DNA of 51,093 nucleotides. Origin: Pseudomonas sp. ANT_J12 (GTDB taxonomy: Bacteria; Pseudomonadota; Gammaproteobacteria; Pseudomonadales; Pseudomonadaceae). Below are positions 18,110-26,606 of the stretch, one piece after another. A model generated the notes under the pieces. It made no database searches. It saw only the letters and a list, made by a program, of their open reading frames with translations, and had not been told where the DNA came from. Numbering within the stretch: position 1 is the first letter of the stretch; each line of letters begins with the position of its first letter. The translations under genes were made by a program, and so were the position numbers. The stretch is taken from assembly GCF_008370045.1 (NCBI RefSeq), contig NZ_VOBN01000033.1, positions 1 through 51,093 of the forward strand, given 5' to 3'.

Positions 18110-18189
18110 TCATGACTTACGCGGCTTGATCCGCGCCGTCGCCTCGGCCACCAACGGATCATCCGGCCAGTAATGGGAGGTATCACCTA
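18110..18189 (-). pseudogene. 3' remnant of an unidentified chromosomal gene
   Basis: Reading the minus strand, a frame ends ...W-P-D-D-P-L-V-A-E-A-T-A-R-I-K-P-R-K-S followed by TGA at 18,110. The frame looks like a normal Pseudomonas C-terminus with high GC, but at about 18,180 it runs into IS21-type terminal sequence, so the 5' part is missing here. I do not recognise the family from so short a tail. It marks the left boundary of the accessory region. Confidence 0.55.
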
Positions 18190-18380
18190 CTGTTCTTCAG
18201 ATTGACAGCCTTGGAGCGCTTGCTCCGTGACCGTCCTAGTCCGTGCAGGCAGAACACAGTTGACTGTCAATCCTCTCTTCCAATATTGACAGTCAGACCT
18301 GGACATTTTCTTGAAGATTGACACGTCTCAGCAAAATGGAGCGTGCTCAAACAGCAGAACATTGACACCTTTAAAAGTGT
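18190..18380 (+). repeat. IS21-family left end with multiple terminal repeats
   Basis: The segment starts with TGTTCTTCAGATTGACAG and contains ATTGACA or its variants at about 18,201, 18,283, 18,315 and 18,360, plus the inverse TGTCAAT at about 18,267. Repeated transposase-binding boxes about 130-320 bp upstream of istA are typical of IS21-family left ends. Confidence 0.65.
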
Positions 18381-18511
18381 CTTTCGCCAGACTGGGGATT
18401 CCATGAACATCCGGCCACCCATTCCACGCACATCCGGCCTCTCTTAAGGCAGGCAGCGACGCAGGATTAATTCACTACTATCGAGCTCTTTTATCGAAGC
18501 AAGAGGCCGTT

Positions 18512-18867
18512 GTGGAAAGATTATCCATTCGTAAGATTCGAGAAGTACTACGTCTCAAATTTGAGGTCGGCCTGTCTGCTCGCCAGATCGCTGTCAGCTT
18601 GCAAGTTGGGCGAGCCAGCGTCGGGGAATACCTCAATCGCTTTGCTGCGAGCGGGCTGATCTGGCTCTCTGCTCTGTCCGATGCCGAGCTGCAACGAAGG
18701 CTTTTCCCGCCGCCGCTCGCTGTCCCCAGTGAACAATGTCCGATACCTGATTGGGCAAAGGCTCACGCAGAACTGCACCGTCCCGGTGTCACCTGGCCCT
18801 GCTTTGGCAGGTGCACCGCCTCAGCCAACCACAGGGTGTACAGAGCACAAGCTTTCTATGGACATTC
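18512..18867 (+). pseudogene. istA: IS21-family transposase IstA, frameshifted 5' fragment
   Basis: The first 93 codons match the IstA N-terminus: an HTH with K-I-R-E-V-L-R-L-K-F and S-A-R-Q-I-A, then F-P-P-P-L-A-V-P and H-R-P-G-V-T. A missing C near 18,791 shifts the frame; in the other frame homology continues with L-A-L-L-W-Q, then R-L-S-Q-P-Q-G, and fades by about 18,867. The catalytic DDE region and istB are absent, so the element is dead. Confidence 0.8.
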
Positions 18868-18972
18868 CTTGAAGTTACCTATTATGTTGCCTCCACGGCG
18901 GGCTATCGACGTCCATGGCAAGTGCAACTCTCCATGGACATAGAACGTCGTTATGTCCATAGCGTGGTAGTG

Positions 18973-19000
18973 TGCGTGGACTTGACCACCCACTTGCATT
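18973..19000. repeat. Orphan terminal-repeat unit like those of the 15.5-kb element
   Basis: TGCGTGGACTTGACCACCCA followed by CTTGCATT resembles the right terminus of the element at 28,231-43,760 (its complement reads TGCATGGACTTAACCACTCA then TTTGCAT), with about four mismatches in 26 bases. It suggests debris of a second element of that type. Confidence 0.5.
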
Positions 19001-19177
19001 GCCACCAACCAAATATTCGTATTTACACTGTCAGCTCCCTTGCGTTCGACTTCACCAGTGGTTGAGTTAGTCGACAAGAGATTGCAAAGTCTAGCCGTCC
19101 TTGAGAAAAATATGACAATACTGAGAGCGCGCGCCCGTTCTGACCTGTTGCGGCCTTGTAGAGCTAGAAAGAAGATT

Positions 19178-19208
19178 TTGGTGGTCGGATGCGTGGGCCG
19201 CGTATAAT
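19178..19208 (+). promoter_or_regulatory. Candidate sigma-70 promoter
   Basis: TTGGTG at 19,178-19,183 and a perfect TATAAT at 19,203-19,208 are separated by 19 bp and lie 99 bp upstream of the 700-aa nuclease-domain gene. The spacer is slightly long. Confidence 0.4.
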
Positions 19209-19307
19209 TGCACCAGCCATTCAAACTAAATTTGCGTTAGTAATGAAGCATCATCCAGTTTCGGATGATCAAGAAATTCTGTCAAACCGTGTTTTAAGGA
19301 TAAAACC

Positions 19308-21410
19308 ATGAGTGTTGATCGTGAAGCCATCTGCAAAAAACTGCAAAATGCTCTTGTAAATTTTGAATTAAAGTTGGCGCTAGAAGCTATAAGCGCACTA
19401 AGTAGTGAAGACGTCAACACACAATTTTTGGCCCAGTTGGCGCAGCCAGGCGCATTCAAGATCCGTGGGGGTCAAGACAAACGAAACGAGTTTTACAAGC
19501 AGCTTCTGAGTGAGAAAGACTTGATTGATCGTCATGCAGAAGTTCATCAGTTTGCTCAGGATCAATTTAATAAAATTCTTTCGATTGAAGAAGACTTCTC
19601 CCGAATTCGATCAACTTTGATCAGGTGCGATGCGGCAAAACTCTCGACAAATATTCAATTTTGGAGTCAGGTCATCTGGGCGGCACAAGCATTGAAGCAT
19701 GTTCATGATGAAAGTGAGCGAAGTGTAATGGAACTCTCCTCTAACAATGCGCCATTTGCTATGCCAGAAATGGTTGTGATTAAGGATAAAGATGGGCAAG
19801 AAATAAATACGGACGGGGCCTTATCTTCCATAATCGAAAATCTTAGTCTTACATTGAAAATGCTTTCTCATGAAAATAAGTGGAATTTTGAAGGAAAATT
19901 GATAGGTCCTCTGAAGATTGAGGTATCTGAAGAACATCTGTTCAAGGCCACATCTATTAAAATGCTTGCAAGTGCCTGGAACTCTCTTGAAGATATCGCC
20001 AACCGAACACTTTTATTTGGCGGGGAAATAACTTCGTTTGAGGAGGCAGGTGTTCCTGAAGGAATCAATGGAAAAGATTTTTTTGACCAGTATAGTGATT
20101 GCAAGGTCTTCCATCGTACTCCAACGGAGATTGAAAAATTAGACTTCCTGGCTAATCGCAGGCTTCATTCTTGGACTATGCAAAATGTAGCAAAGATGAT
20201 GTACGGAACAACGTTGCATGCGCTTGTTAAGACAGGCAAGGAACCAGTTCCAAGTCTGTCGGCCGTGCGCTTTATCTCCATGGACGAGGCGATAACGGTT
20301 GCAAGCTTGAGTGAGATTTTAGCTTTTGATGTCATCACGGATTACGAAAAATATCACGGATTAACACTCAGAGAGTGGGTGCGAGGTTATTCTTCGCTGA
20401 GGTTGCTTGCGGAAAGAAAATATTCTGATGTCAGCTTAGTAACCATTGATAGGGCAGTATTGAAGAAAGAGCTTTGTGCTTGCAAAATTCCAGAGTCGAG
20501 TGTCTTCGATTTGATAAAGCACTTAACATTCGGCTTAAACTGTCATGATTTGTTCGATTCTCCTTTGATATTTTCTGAAGGTCATAAATTTTCATTCTTT
20601 CCTCAAGCTATCCTATCCTGCAATCTTATAAACGTCATTTTATCAAAACTTGGTTCGCTTGATGTTGAGTTTGATAAAAAGAGGAAAGGTAAGGCAAAAG
20701 AGGCGAAAGGCTCTAGTAAGAAATCTAAAATAGCGTCAAAAAAAGGTGACGGATTCGAAAAAAAGATTGTGTCTTTTTTTAAGGGGTTGCACTACGAGTG
20801 TGTATCGACGAGCTTTAATATTGATGATGCACAATATCAGTATGACGCTCTGCTTATTTTGGATGATACGTTATTTTTAATTGAGTGTAAAAACACATCA
20901 ATCTCGGGTAATCACGCAGTACAAGCAAGTCGTTATTTTGAGTTTATCTCGAAAACAATAGGTCAAATAAAAAGGCTAGAACGCGGATTAAAAGCTCGAC
21001 CGGAAATTGTGGAATCGTTGTTTGGACGAAAGCTTTCCGAGCTCACAATAGTCCCTTTGATTCTCAATTCCTTAACCTATTCATGCCCTCCTATTGAAGG
21101 TGTCTATATTTCTGACAATTCGGCCTTAAGCAAGTTTTTTAAAGAAAGTACTATTTCTCAGTTTAGTTACATGAATGGCGTCAAAACACCTTCAAAAAAT
21201 ACTCATAGACTTTGGTCAGGCGAGAGGCCTACGTCTCAGGAGCTATTGGATTATCTGGCGTGGCCGCCACAGTTAGAAATTATGGCAAAACATATGAGCT
21301 ACCATAAACATCCACATTACACATCTGAGAGCTCAATGTTTTACTCGGGCGTGCTAGATATTGACGAAGTCGCGATGATGAAAGCAAAAATGGAAGCGGC
21401 TGAAGTTTAA
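19308..21410 (+). CDS. 700-aa protein with C-terminal PD-(D/E)XK-like nuclease domain, probable defence protein
   Basis: A large cytoplasmic protein with no signal peptide. Residues 1-450 are mainly helical and not recognised. A lysine-rich linker (about 455-480) precedes a domain with G482-F-E484, D513 in Y-D-A-L-L, and E526-C-K528, the spacing and hydrophobic context of PD-(D/E)XK nucleases (restriction-like or NERD-like). The remaining ~60 residues contain aromatic, histidine-rich sequence. AAGGAT precedes the ATG and a TATAAT promoter lies 99 bp upstream. The gene is far more AT-rich than the chromosome on its left, indicating recent acquisition. It stands alone 458 bp before the caspase operon. 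A role in phage or plasmid restriction is inferred from domain and neighbourhood. Confidence 0.78.
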   Translation: MSVDREAICKKLQNALVNFELKLALEAISALSSEDVNTQFLAQLAQPGAFKIRGGQDKRNEFYKQLLSEKDLIDRHAEVHQFAQDQFNKILSIEEDFSRIRSTLIRCDAAKLSTNIQFWSQVIWAAQALKHVHDESERSVMELSSNNAPFAMPEMVVIKDKDGQEINTDGALSSIIENLSLTLKMLSHENKWNFEGKLIGPLKIEVSEEHLFKATSIKMLASAWNSLEDIANRTLLFGGEITSFEEAGVPEGINGKDFFDQYSDCKVFHRTPTEIEKLDFLANRRLHSWTMQNVAKMMYGTTLHALVKTGKEPVPSLSAVRFISMDEAITVASLSEILAFDVITDYEKYHGLTLREWVRGYSSLRLLAERKYSDVSLVTIDRAVLKKELCACKIPESSVFDLIKHLTFGLNCHDLFDSPLIFSEGHKFSFFPQAILSCNLINVILSKLGSLDVEFDKKRKGKAKEAKGSSKKSKIASKKGDGFEKKIVSFFKGLHYECVSTSFNIDDAQYQYDALLILDDTLFLIECKNTSISGNHAVQASRYFEFISKTIGQIKRLERGLKARPEIVESLFGRKLSELTIVPLILNSLTYSCPPIEGVYISDNSALSKFFKESTISQFSYMNGVKTPSKNTHRLWSGERPTSQELLDYLAWPPQLEIMAKHMSYHKHPHYTSESSMFYSGVLDIDEVAMMKAKMEAAEV

Positions 21411-21868
21411 AGTGTGGAGAAGGTAATCGAATTTTTCTATTCAGGCGTCATTCGGGAGCACCAAGCGAAGGAGCGCGAATGTTTAACAAAACTAGAATTA
21501 GGTTTCAGCGCGACGGTGATCGCGCTGGTTCCCCATAGCGGATTTAATCTCTCAGCTATTTGCCAAGTTTAAGCTAAGTAACTGTGCCGCACGTTCCCTC
21601 TGCACAGCAGGACTCCCCAGCAACTGGTCAGTTGGCACACGGTGGGATATGCCGTTCAGTACCAGCCAGGTTCTTGGATCACGTTTGTCCGCGCGGAAAT
21701 CGGTAGTCGTCGATTCGAAATCAATCGAAGAATTTGCGCCCGCTACCCCTTAGGGAACTCGAAGGATGAATAGCCGAAGCCGTTATGCACGTAATTTCTA
21801 CACTAGTAGTGGCTTGTTGCTATGCTGCAGTCTTTTGCCCGGCGCAACGCAAGGAGCCCGCTGACAGC
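21411..21868. other. 458-bp gap; no supported gene
   Basis: No coding frame with a ribosome-binding site is visible on either strand. The frame of the caspase gene is open from an ATG at 21,785 and would add 28 mostly hydrophobic residues; AAGGAG before the later ATG argues against using it. The promoter of the caspase operon should lie here but no clear boxes are seen. Confidence 0.5.
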
Positions 21869-23023
21869 ATGACATCATTGATACCTGAAAACTTAAGCCT
21901 GCCCGGGACCCATACATTGGTAATAGGGGTGAGTGCATACGAGTTCCTAAGCGGTAGCGCAAACTGCAGCCCTCAAGGTAGCGAGTTTGTGATCGGGCAG
22001 CTTTCAGCCGCTGCTCGCTCCGCGTCTGAATTTGCCGCGTGGTTGATGACTGAATACAACCGCCCTGGTCTTCCCCTGCGCAGCTTGCGCGTTTTGTTAT
22101 CGCCTTCGCCCGATGAAACCATCGCGCCAAGCATTCATGCTCTCCTCAAAGGCGATTGGCGAGCCACTCGAGAAAACGTAGACATCATGTTTGCTCATTT
22201 CAGAGATGCCGCCAGAAGCCACGATGAAAACGTTGCTATCGTCTATGTCGTCGGACACGGTGTGCAGTTCAGTAAGAATGGGGCGGTCTTGTTATTGAAC
22301 GATTTTGCTAGCCCACTGCATCGCTATGAAACGTATATCGGCGCAGTGGATATGAGAAAGATGCATGACGCGATGAATCAAGAGAGTGAAATTGCCCAAA
22401 CTCAGTTTTGGTTCGTCGATGTATGCAGAGATCTGCCCAAAGAACTTGAAAAGTATGAAACTCTTGCGGGAGTTAAGGGTGGTAACGTAACACGGACAGG
22501 ATCAGCCAAGTCTTCTCCCTTATTTATCTCTGCATCACCTGGCCAGGGTGCCTTTGCAAAATTTAATGGGTTGACTCTATTCTGCGATGCTCTTTTTAAA
22601 GGCCTTAAAGAGGGGCATGCAGCGCGCTCTGAGGGAGAGCGCAATTCACCATGGCGGGTGTCTGTCAATACTTTGCTCGAATACCTACCAGCCGCAGTGC
22701 AGGCTTTGGCTGGCACGGGAGGAAAGACACAAGAGGTTGAGTGCACGGGCAAAATGACCAACGCGGTGCTACATGAGTGCCTCACGCCCCCTGATGTTGA
22801 TTTGACCATCTCTATACGATCTGGTCATAACAATACTAACTATACTGCCAACCTAAAACACCGTGGCACAACCCTGTATAAGAGTTATTCGAACTGGCCA
22901 CTTACAGCTAAAGTACCTGCCGGTCTCTATGCAATCGAAGTAACGACGCTATCGCCACACGGTGTGGATGAGGATTGCTTGAACCTTCAACCTCCCGTCA
23001 ATGAAAAGGAGATTCCGCTATGA
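21869..23023 (+). CDS. Caspase-like cysteine peptidase (peptidase C14) with C-terminal beta domain
   Basis: A 384-aa protein, first gene of a three-gene operon. The caspase fold begins at H-T-L-V-I-G-V-S-A-Y (residues 15-24). The catalytic dyad is visible as H130 (Y-V-V-G-H-G-V) and C186 (F-V-D-V-C-R-D), each at the end of a hydrophobic strand as in metacaspases. Residues about 318-370 form a small beta domain (T-I-S-I-R-S-G to V-P-A-G-L-Y-A-I-E-V) resembling PEGA or carboxypeptidase-regulatory repeats. The start ATG follows AAGGAG with a long 12-base spacing; ATG 21,785 would add a hydrophobic N-terminus and is the alternative. The TGA overlaps the next ATG (ATGA). Known bacterial caspases cleave partner proteins or trigger cell death; this role is inferred. 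Confidence 0.85.
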   Translation: MTSLIPENLSLPGTHTLVIGVSAYEFLSGSANCSPQGSEFVIGQLSAAARSASEFAAWLMTEYNRPGLPLRSLRVLLSPSPDETIAPSIHALLKGDWRATRENVDIMFAHFRDAARSHDENVAIVYVVGHGVQFSKNGAVLLLNDFASPLHRYETYIGAVDMRKMHDAMNQESEIAQTQFWFVDVCRDLPKELEKYETLAGVKGGNVTRTGSAKSSPLFISASPGQGAFAKFNGLTLFCDALFKGLKEGHAARSEGERNSPWRVSVNTLLEYLPAAVQALAGTGGKTQEVECTGKMTNAVLHECLTPPDVDLTISIRSGHNNTNYTANLKHRGTTLYKSYSNWPLTAKVPAGLYAIEVTTLSPHGVDEDCLNLQPPVNEKEIPL

Positions 23024-24099
23024 CTGTTGAAGGAGAAACTACTGGTGTATTGCACATAGAAATAGACTCAAAATTGTACTACCGCGGAAAAGGGATCCGC
23101 GTGGAAATCCGTGATAGCGATTTGATTCTGATCCAACCTGCAACCACTCAGCGCAGCTTCGAACTGCCGTACGGGCTTTACGAAATCAGCGCAGTTTTAG
23201 ATGACGGCAAGCGGACGACTAAGGTTATAGAAGTAAACGGTCGGCAACCGAACCGTATTAAGCTCGAGCCTAATCTGCCTTTTGAGCCTTTGGCTTCAAA
23301 AAATGATAGCGACTTTCGTTCGGTGAGCGAATTGCACCATCTTCACTCCGTCAAGACGGACATGGAGATAGTCGATATTAGCTCCGACGTGACGGTATAT
23401 GAAGTGGAGAGCCATTGGATTCTCCGCCACTCTCAAAAGATGGAACAGGTGCCTGTGGCTACGATATCCAGCTCAGGTAGTACTTTGCAAGCGAGCCTTC
23501 CTATCAGCGCAGGCGATCACCGATTTTCCGTAACTTGTCATGTTACCCGCCAGTTCGAACCGTCATTTGGGCCTGTGCAAATCAAAATTTCGCAGTCCCG
23601 AAGCATTGCCTCCGCAATGGAGAGGATGGTTGAAGCAGGTCAGTTTGAATCGGCCACCCGGCTCGCCAATAAGGCAATGGAGACCTTGCTATCGAAGTTC
23701 ATCGATCCAACCGGTGCTGCCCTAGCCGCGTTGATCCTTTACAAGGCAGATCGGCTCGATGACAAAATGGATCTCCTCTTTTCATTAGTGAAGCGATTCG
23801 GCTGGCTGCCTGATGGCAAGATATTACTGGCCTCGCAATTGGCACGACTTCCGGGGCAACGCGACAAAGCGCTGCAGCTCGCTTGTCAGGCAAGCGAACA
23901 ACGAATTCTATTTACCGAAACCTTCTCACTATTACTTGATCTGTTGCGCTACTGGCCGGAAACCGGTAGCAAGAATCGTAGCGAAGCCCTATCCCGCCTA
24001 AGCAAGCGTGCGCCTTTTGTCGACTGGCGCTCCACGTACCTATGCTATCGATTGCAGGAGGGCCAAGATGCTAACGCTACAACTTCTGCCGGCGCGTGA
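23020..24099 (+). CDS. PEGA-like beta domain plus helical-repeat protein, caspase partner
   Basis: A 359-aa protein not assigned to a named family. The N-terminal ~75 residues have the same layout as the caspase C-terminal domain: strands G-V-L-H-I-E-I and V-E-I-R-D, then L-P-Y-G-L-Y-E-I-S-A-V. A second beta-rich region spans about 110-195. Residues 200-345 are helical with TPR-like spacing (A-M-E-R-M-V-E-A-G-Q-F-E-S-A-T-R-L-A-N-K-A). It overlaps the caspase gene by 4 bp and the MBL gene by 32 bp, so the three are translated together. It has no catalytic motif; an adaptor or sensor role linking peptidase and MBL protein is inferred. Confidence 0.75.
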   Translation: MTVEGETTGVLHIEIDSKLYYRGKGIRVEIRDSDLILIQPATTQRSFELPYGLYEISAVLDDGKRTTKVIEVNGRQPNRIKLEPNLPFEPLASKNDSDFRSVSELHHLHSVKTDMEIVDISSDVTVYEVESHWILRHSQKMEQVPVATISSSGSTLQASLPISAGDHRFSVTCHVTRQFEPSFGPVQIKISQSRSIASAMERMVEAGQFESATRLANKAMETLLSKFIDPTGAALAALILYKADRLDDKMDLLFSLVKRFGWLPDGKILLASQLARLPGQRDKALQLACQASEQRILFTETFSLLLDLLRYWPETGSKNRSEALSRLSKRAPFVDWRSTYLCYRLQEGQDANATTSAGA

Positions 24100-25177
24100 G
24101 GGCGATGCTATTTGGGTGCGTTGGGGTTCCCCTGATGCCCCTTACCAGATGCTGATCGATATGGGCCCTGAAGAAACGGGTAAGGAGTTGCGAGAGCGCA
24201 TCAGCGCATTGCCTGAAGATCAACGATCATTCGAACTAATCGTTGTAACCCATATTGACCGCGATCACATTGGCGGCTTGCTGTCTTGCTTGGTAGATGC
24301 AGAACCTATACCTGGCTTTACAACGAAAGATTTCTGGTTCAATGGTTTTGCACATTTAGATGGACTGAAACCCCAGGACGAGTTTGAGTCCATGGGAGCA
24401 ATTCAGGGCGAGCGATTAAGCAATTGGCTCGGAACGCAAAATTGGAACAAGTTATTCGCAGGTGGGCCTGTATGTCGTGAAAACAAACTACCTCTGCCCT
24501 ATCGAGACTTTGAAGGTGGTATGCGATTGACTGTTCTAGGCCCAACAGCTAGAAGGCTCAGTGACTTGAAGCCTGTATGGCGAAAAGAGGTTGAAGCTGC
24601 GCTAAGGAAAGCACAGAAAAATATCTCAGATGAGGGCTTGGAGAGAATGGGTGCGAACTCCATTCATGCACTCAATGATAAGGAAGCGCTATTGCGTCTC
24701 GCCGAGCAACAACTTACAAGAGACAACAGCCCGGCGAACGCGAGCAGTATTGTACTGTTGTTGGAATACAAGGATACACGGATATTATTATCTGGAGATG
24801 CTTTTTCAACAGACTTAAAAGAATCTGTGCAACTGTTTTCCCAAGGCCAGCCTCTGGAGCTAGCTGCCTTCAAGGTTCCCCATCACGGCAGTCGACGGAA
24901 TCTATGCAAAGCGCTGATCGAAAGTGTCCGCTGTCCCTGTTGGCTCATCTCGACCGATGGCTCTCGTTTCCAGCATCCCGACGACGAAGCAGTGGCGCGC
25001 ATCCTCAGTTATAGCAAATATTGCCCTATTACTGTAGGGTTTAACATCCGCAGCGAATACAATGAAAAATGGAGTAATGACGATTGGCGGGAAAGGTTCA
25101 GCTACCGCACTACATACGGTAGCATAGAGGATGGCCTGATCTTGAAGTTCCAAGGGGGGGCTTTGGTAGACAGCTAG
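24068..25177 (+). CDS. MBL-fold hydrolase, ComEC/Rec2-like
   Basis: A 369-aa cytoplasmic metallo-beta-lactamase-fold protein. The metal site is H62-I-D64-R-D66-H67, with D244 in L-S-G-D-A-F and the V-P-H-H-G-S block at 270-275; the last is typical of ComEC-type MBL domains. No membrane helices are present, unlike ComEC itself. AGGAGG lies eight bases before the ATG inside the preceding gene. Members of this group cleave phosphodiesters; here it could degrade nucleic acid or a signal, or act as the effector or regulator of the caspase module. It closes the operon. Confidence 0.85.
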   Translation: MLTLQLLPAREGDAIWVRWGSPDAPYQMLIDMGPEETGKELRERISALPEDQRSFELIVVTHIDRDHIGGLLSCLVDAEPIPGFTTKDFWFNGFAHLDGLKPQDEFESMGAIQGERLSNWLGTQNWNKLFAGGPVCRENKLPLPYRDFEGGMRLTVLGPTARRLSDLKPVWRKEVEAALRKAQKNISDEGLERMGANSIHALNDKEALLRLAEQQLTRDNSPANASSIVLLLEYKDTRILLSGDAFSTDLKESVQLFSQGQPLELAAFKVPHHGSRRNLCKALIESVRCPCWLISTDGSRFQHPDDEAVARILSYSKYCPITVGFNIRSEYNEKWSNDDWRERFSYRTTYGSIEDGLILKFQGGALVDS

Positions 25178-25569
25178 CAAGTAACTTTATAGTGTTCGCG
25201 TGCAGTATAAATACCTCATGTTTGCATGGGGAGGCGCAAGCGTGGTTCCATGCTGATAAGACCTTATAGGCACTTAATCGGCCGGTTCAATAAATAGAAA
25301 AATTCTGCAAGGGCACAGTACTTCACCACAACAGTCTCATCCGCGCTCGTTGTTGATAAAACGATCGTTAACGTCGCGTGCTTGATCAGTTAATTTTGAA
25401 GCCTCTGTGTAAGCGTTCAGCCAAGTCACCTTGACTGATTCCGCCAGATATCAACTGATATGCAAGCAGTTTACTCGGTATCGTTTGCTCATCGGTTCCC
25501 CCTTGCCATCGCTAGGTTGGAGCAGCATGATTAAGCTTTAAGGACTGGTAATTCAGCGGGATCTGGCCG
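25178..25569. other. 392-bp gap; no supported gene
   Basis: Short stop-rich frames on both strands. No tRNA, clear hairpin or recognisable remnant is seen. Confidence 0.5.
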
Positions 25570-25784
25570 ATGAGTGAACTATTGGGTGTACTGGCTGACT
25601 TTGTTTTTCAAGCGATTTGCTTCCCTATCGGCTGGCCTTTGATGAAGGCCTTACCCTAGGGAAATACCCCGCTAAAGGCTCCTGGTTTTCAGAAAGCCCT
25701 TCAGCCCAATGGACGTCTGCGATTGGGCTAGCCGTTTTGGTCATTGCAATGATGGCAGCGATGAAGCAGTTCGTGCTTGCTTAG
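25570..25784 (+). pseudogene. Frameshifted small membrane protein
   Basis: The first frame reads MSELLGVLADFVFQAICFPI then GWPLMKAL and stops at a TAG about 90 bases in. One base out of register the reading continues L-G-K-Y-P-A-K-G-S-W-F, then a second hydrophobic helix (A-I-G-L-A-V-L-V-I-A-M-M) and ends FVLA at 25,784. Joined, it makes a ~70-aa protein with two helices. A one-base deletion near 25,659 is the simplest explanation. Its position before T6SS effector remnants fits an immunity or accessory gene, but that is inference. Confidence 0.6.
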
Positions 25785-25787
25785 CGA

Positions 25788-25985
25788 ATGGCTAAGCCAT
25801 CGCCTTATGCGATGGCATCAGGAAGGTATGTTGCCCGGACGGTTACGAATGGACAGCCAATTTCTCGATGTGGATTTTTAGTCTTCCCAGTCAGCGGCCA
25901 ATCGCCACCATTCAATTACCAGCACGAGAGCGGGTATCCTCTCGTCAGCTATGACATGGAAAGGAAATCGGAGCATGACATTTAG
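25788..25985 (+). CDS. Hypothetical 65-aa protein (uncertain)
   Basis: Starts 4 bp after the preceding pseudogene with MAKPSPYAMASGRYVARTVT. The composition is plausible for a real protein but no family is recognised and no good ribosome-binding site is visible. It may be a fragment of a longer broken gene. Confidence 0.3.
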   Translation: MAKPSPYAMASGRYVARTVTNGQPISRCGFLVFPVSGQSPPFNYQHESGYPLVSYDMERKSEHDI

Positions 25986-26077
25986 GAATGTTCCTACAGC
26001 ATTGCGCTAGCGCTTCCAGGTAAAGTCATTCTGCCCAGCTACAGGCCGGATTCCCCCATGGATGAAAAGGAAGCTGC

Positions 26078-26468
26078 ATGAGTGGTTATGTGCCAAAAAC
26101 AGCTTTGCCAAACACGCCCAAAATCGCTGCACCTGATGTGTTGCATCTGTTGATATTCATGCTCCGTATTGGACTGAATACAAAAACTACCCATCGAAGC
26201 AAGACGCCGCGCCCAGCGCCGTGGGCTGTATGTTCGTAAGGAGCTGTGACCTCCCTGGCGGTGTGGCCAACCACAAGAAACCAGCCGGGATTATCCCTGT
26301 CGAGAGAATGGCCAACTACGCCGAGCTTCCCATTATTGGCGGTCGTGAAACAGATGCGGACGCGAACATTCCCCTCAAAAAGATCTGTGGTAGCGCTTTA
26401 CCTGCTGCACTCGGAACTCTTCTAGTCGGTGTGGCTCCTATTGCTGCTGGTGTGTCCTGTGGAGACCG
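26078..26468 (+). pseudogene. S-type pyocin-like / T6SS effector N-terminal fragment, frameshifted
   Basis: AAGGAAG precedes an ATG reading MSGYVPKTALPNTPKIAAPD, then a frameshift near 26,150 moves coding to another frame: H-A-P-Y-W-T-E-Y-K, S-A-V-G-C-M-F-V-R-S-C-D-L-P-G-G-V, then P-A-A-L-G-T-L-L-V-G-V-A-P-I-A-A-G. The MSGYVP start, the C...S-C-x-L-P motif and the following Gly/Ala hydrophobic stretch are typical of pseudomonad S-type pyocin-domain proteins found next to vgrG. The toxin domain is missing; similarity ends near 26,468. Confidence 0.65.
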
Positions 26469-26606
26469 CTGCACTGCTGAAGATAATGAGCCCTTTCTCA
26501 AGCCAACTGCGTTGATGGATATCGGCTCATTCGAAGCGGCTACCAGTTCTCAGAATAGAGTGCATCAAAACTCCTCATTCTCATTTTTCGGCTTAAGGAT
26601 AAGCTT

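Noticed and set aside
18751..19065. 104-codon plus-strand frame after the IstA fragment as a new gene
   Set aside because: Its first part is IstA in the shifted frame (L-A-L-L-W-Q, then R-L-S-Q-P-Q-G) and the rest reads through inverted repeats and an orphan terminal-repeat unit.
21785..21868. Signal peptide for the caspase, from the upstream ATG
   Set aside because: The hydrophobic 28-residue extension lacks a ribosome-binding site and a convincing basic N-region. The later ATG has AAGGAG upstream, though with long spacing, so this remains open.
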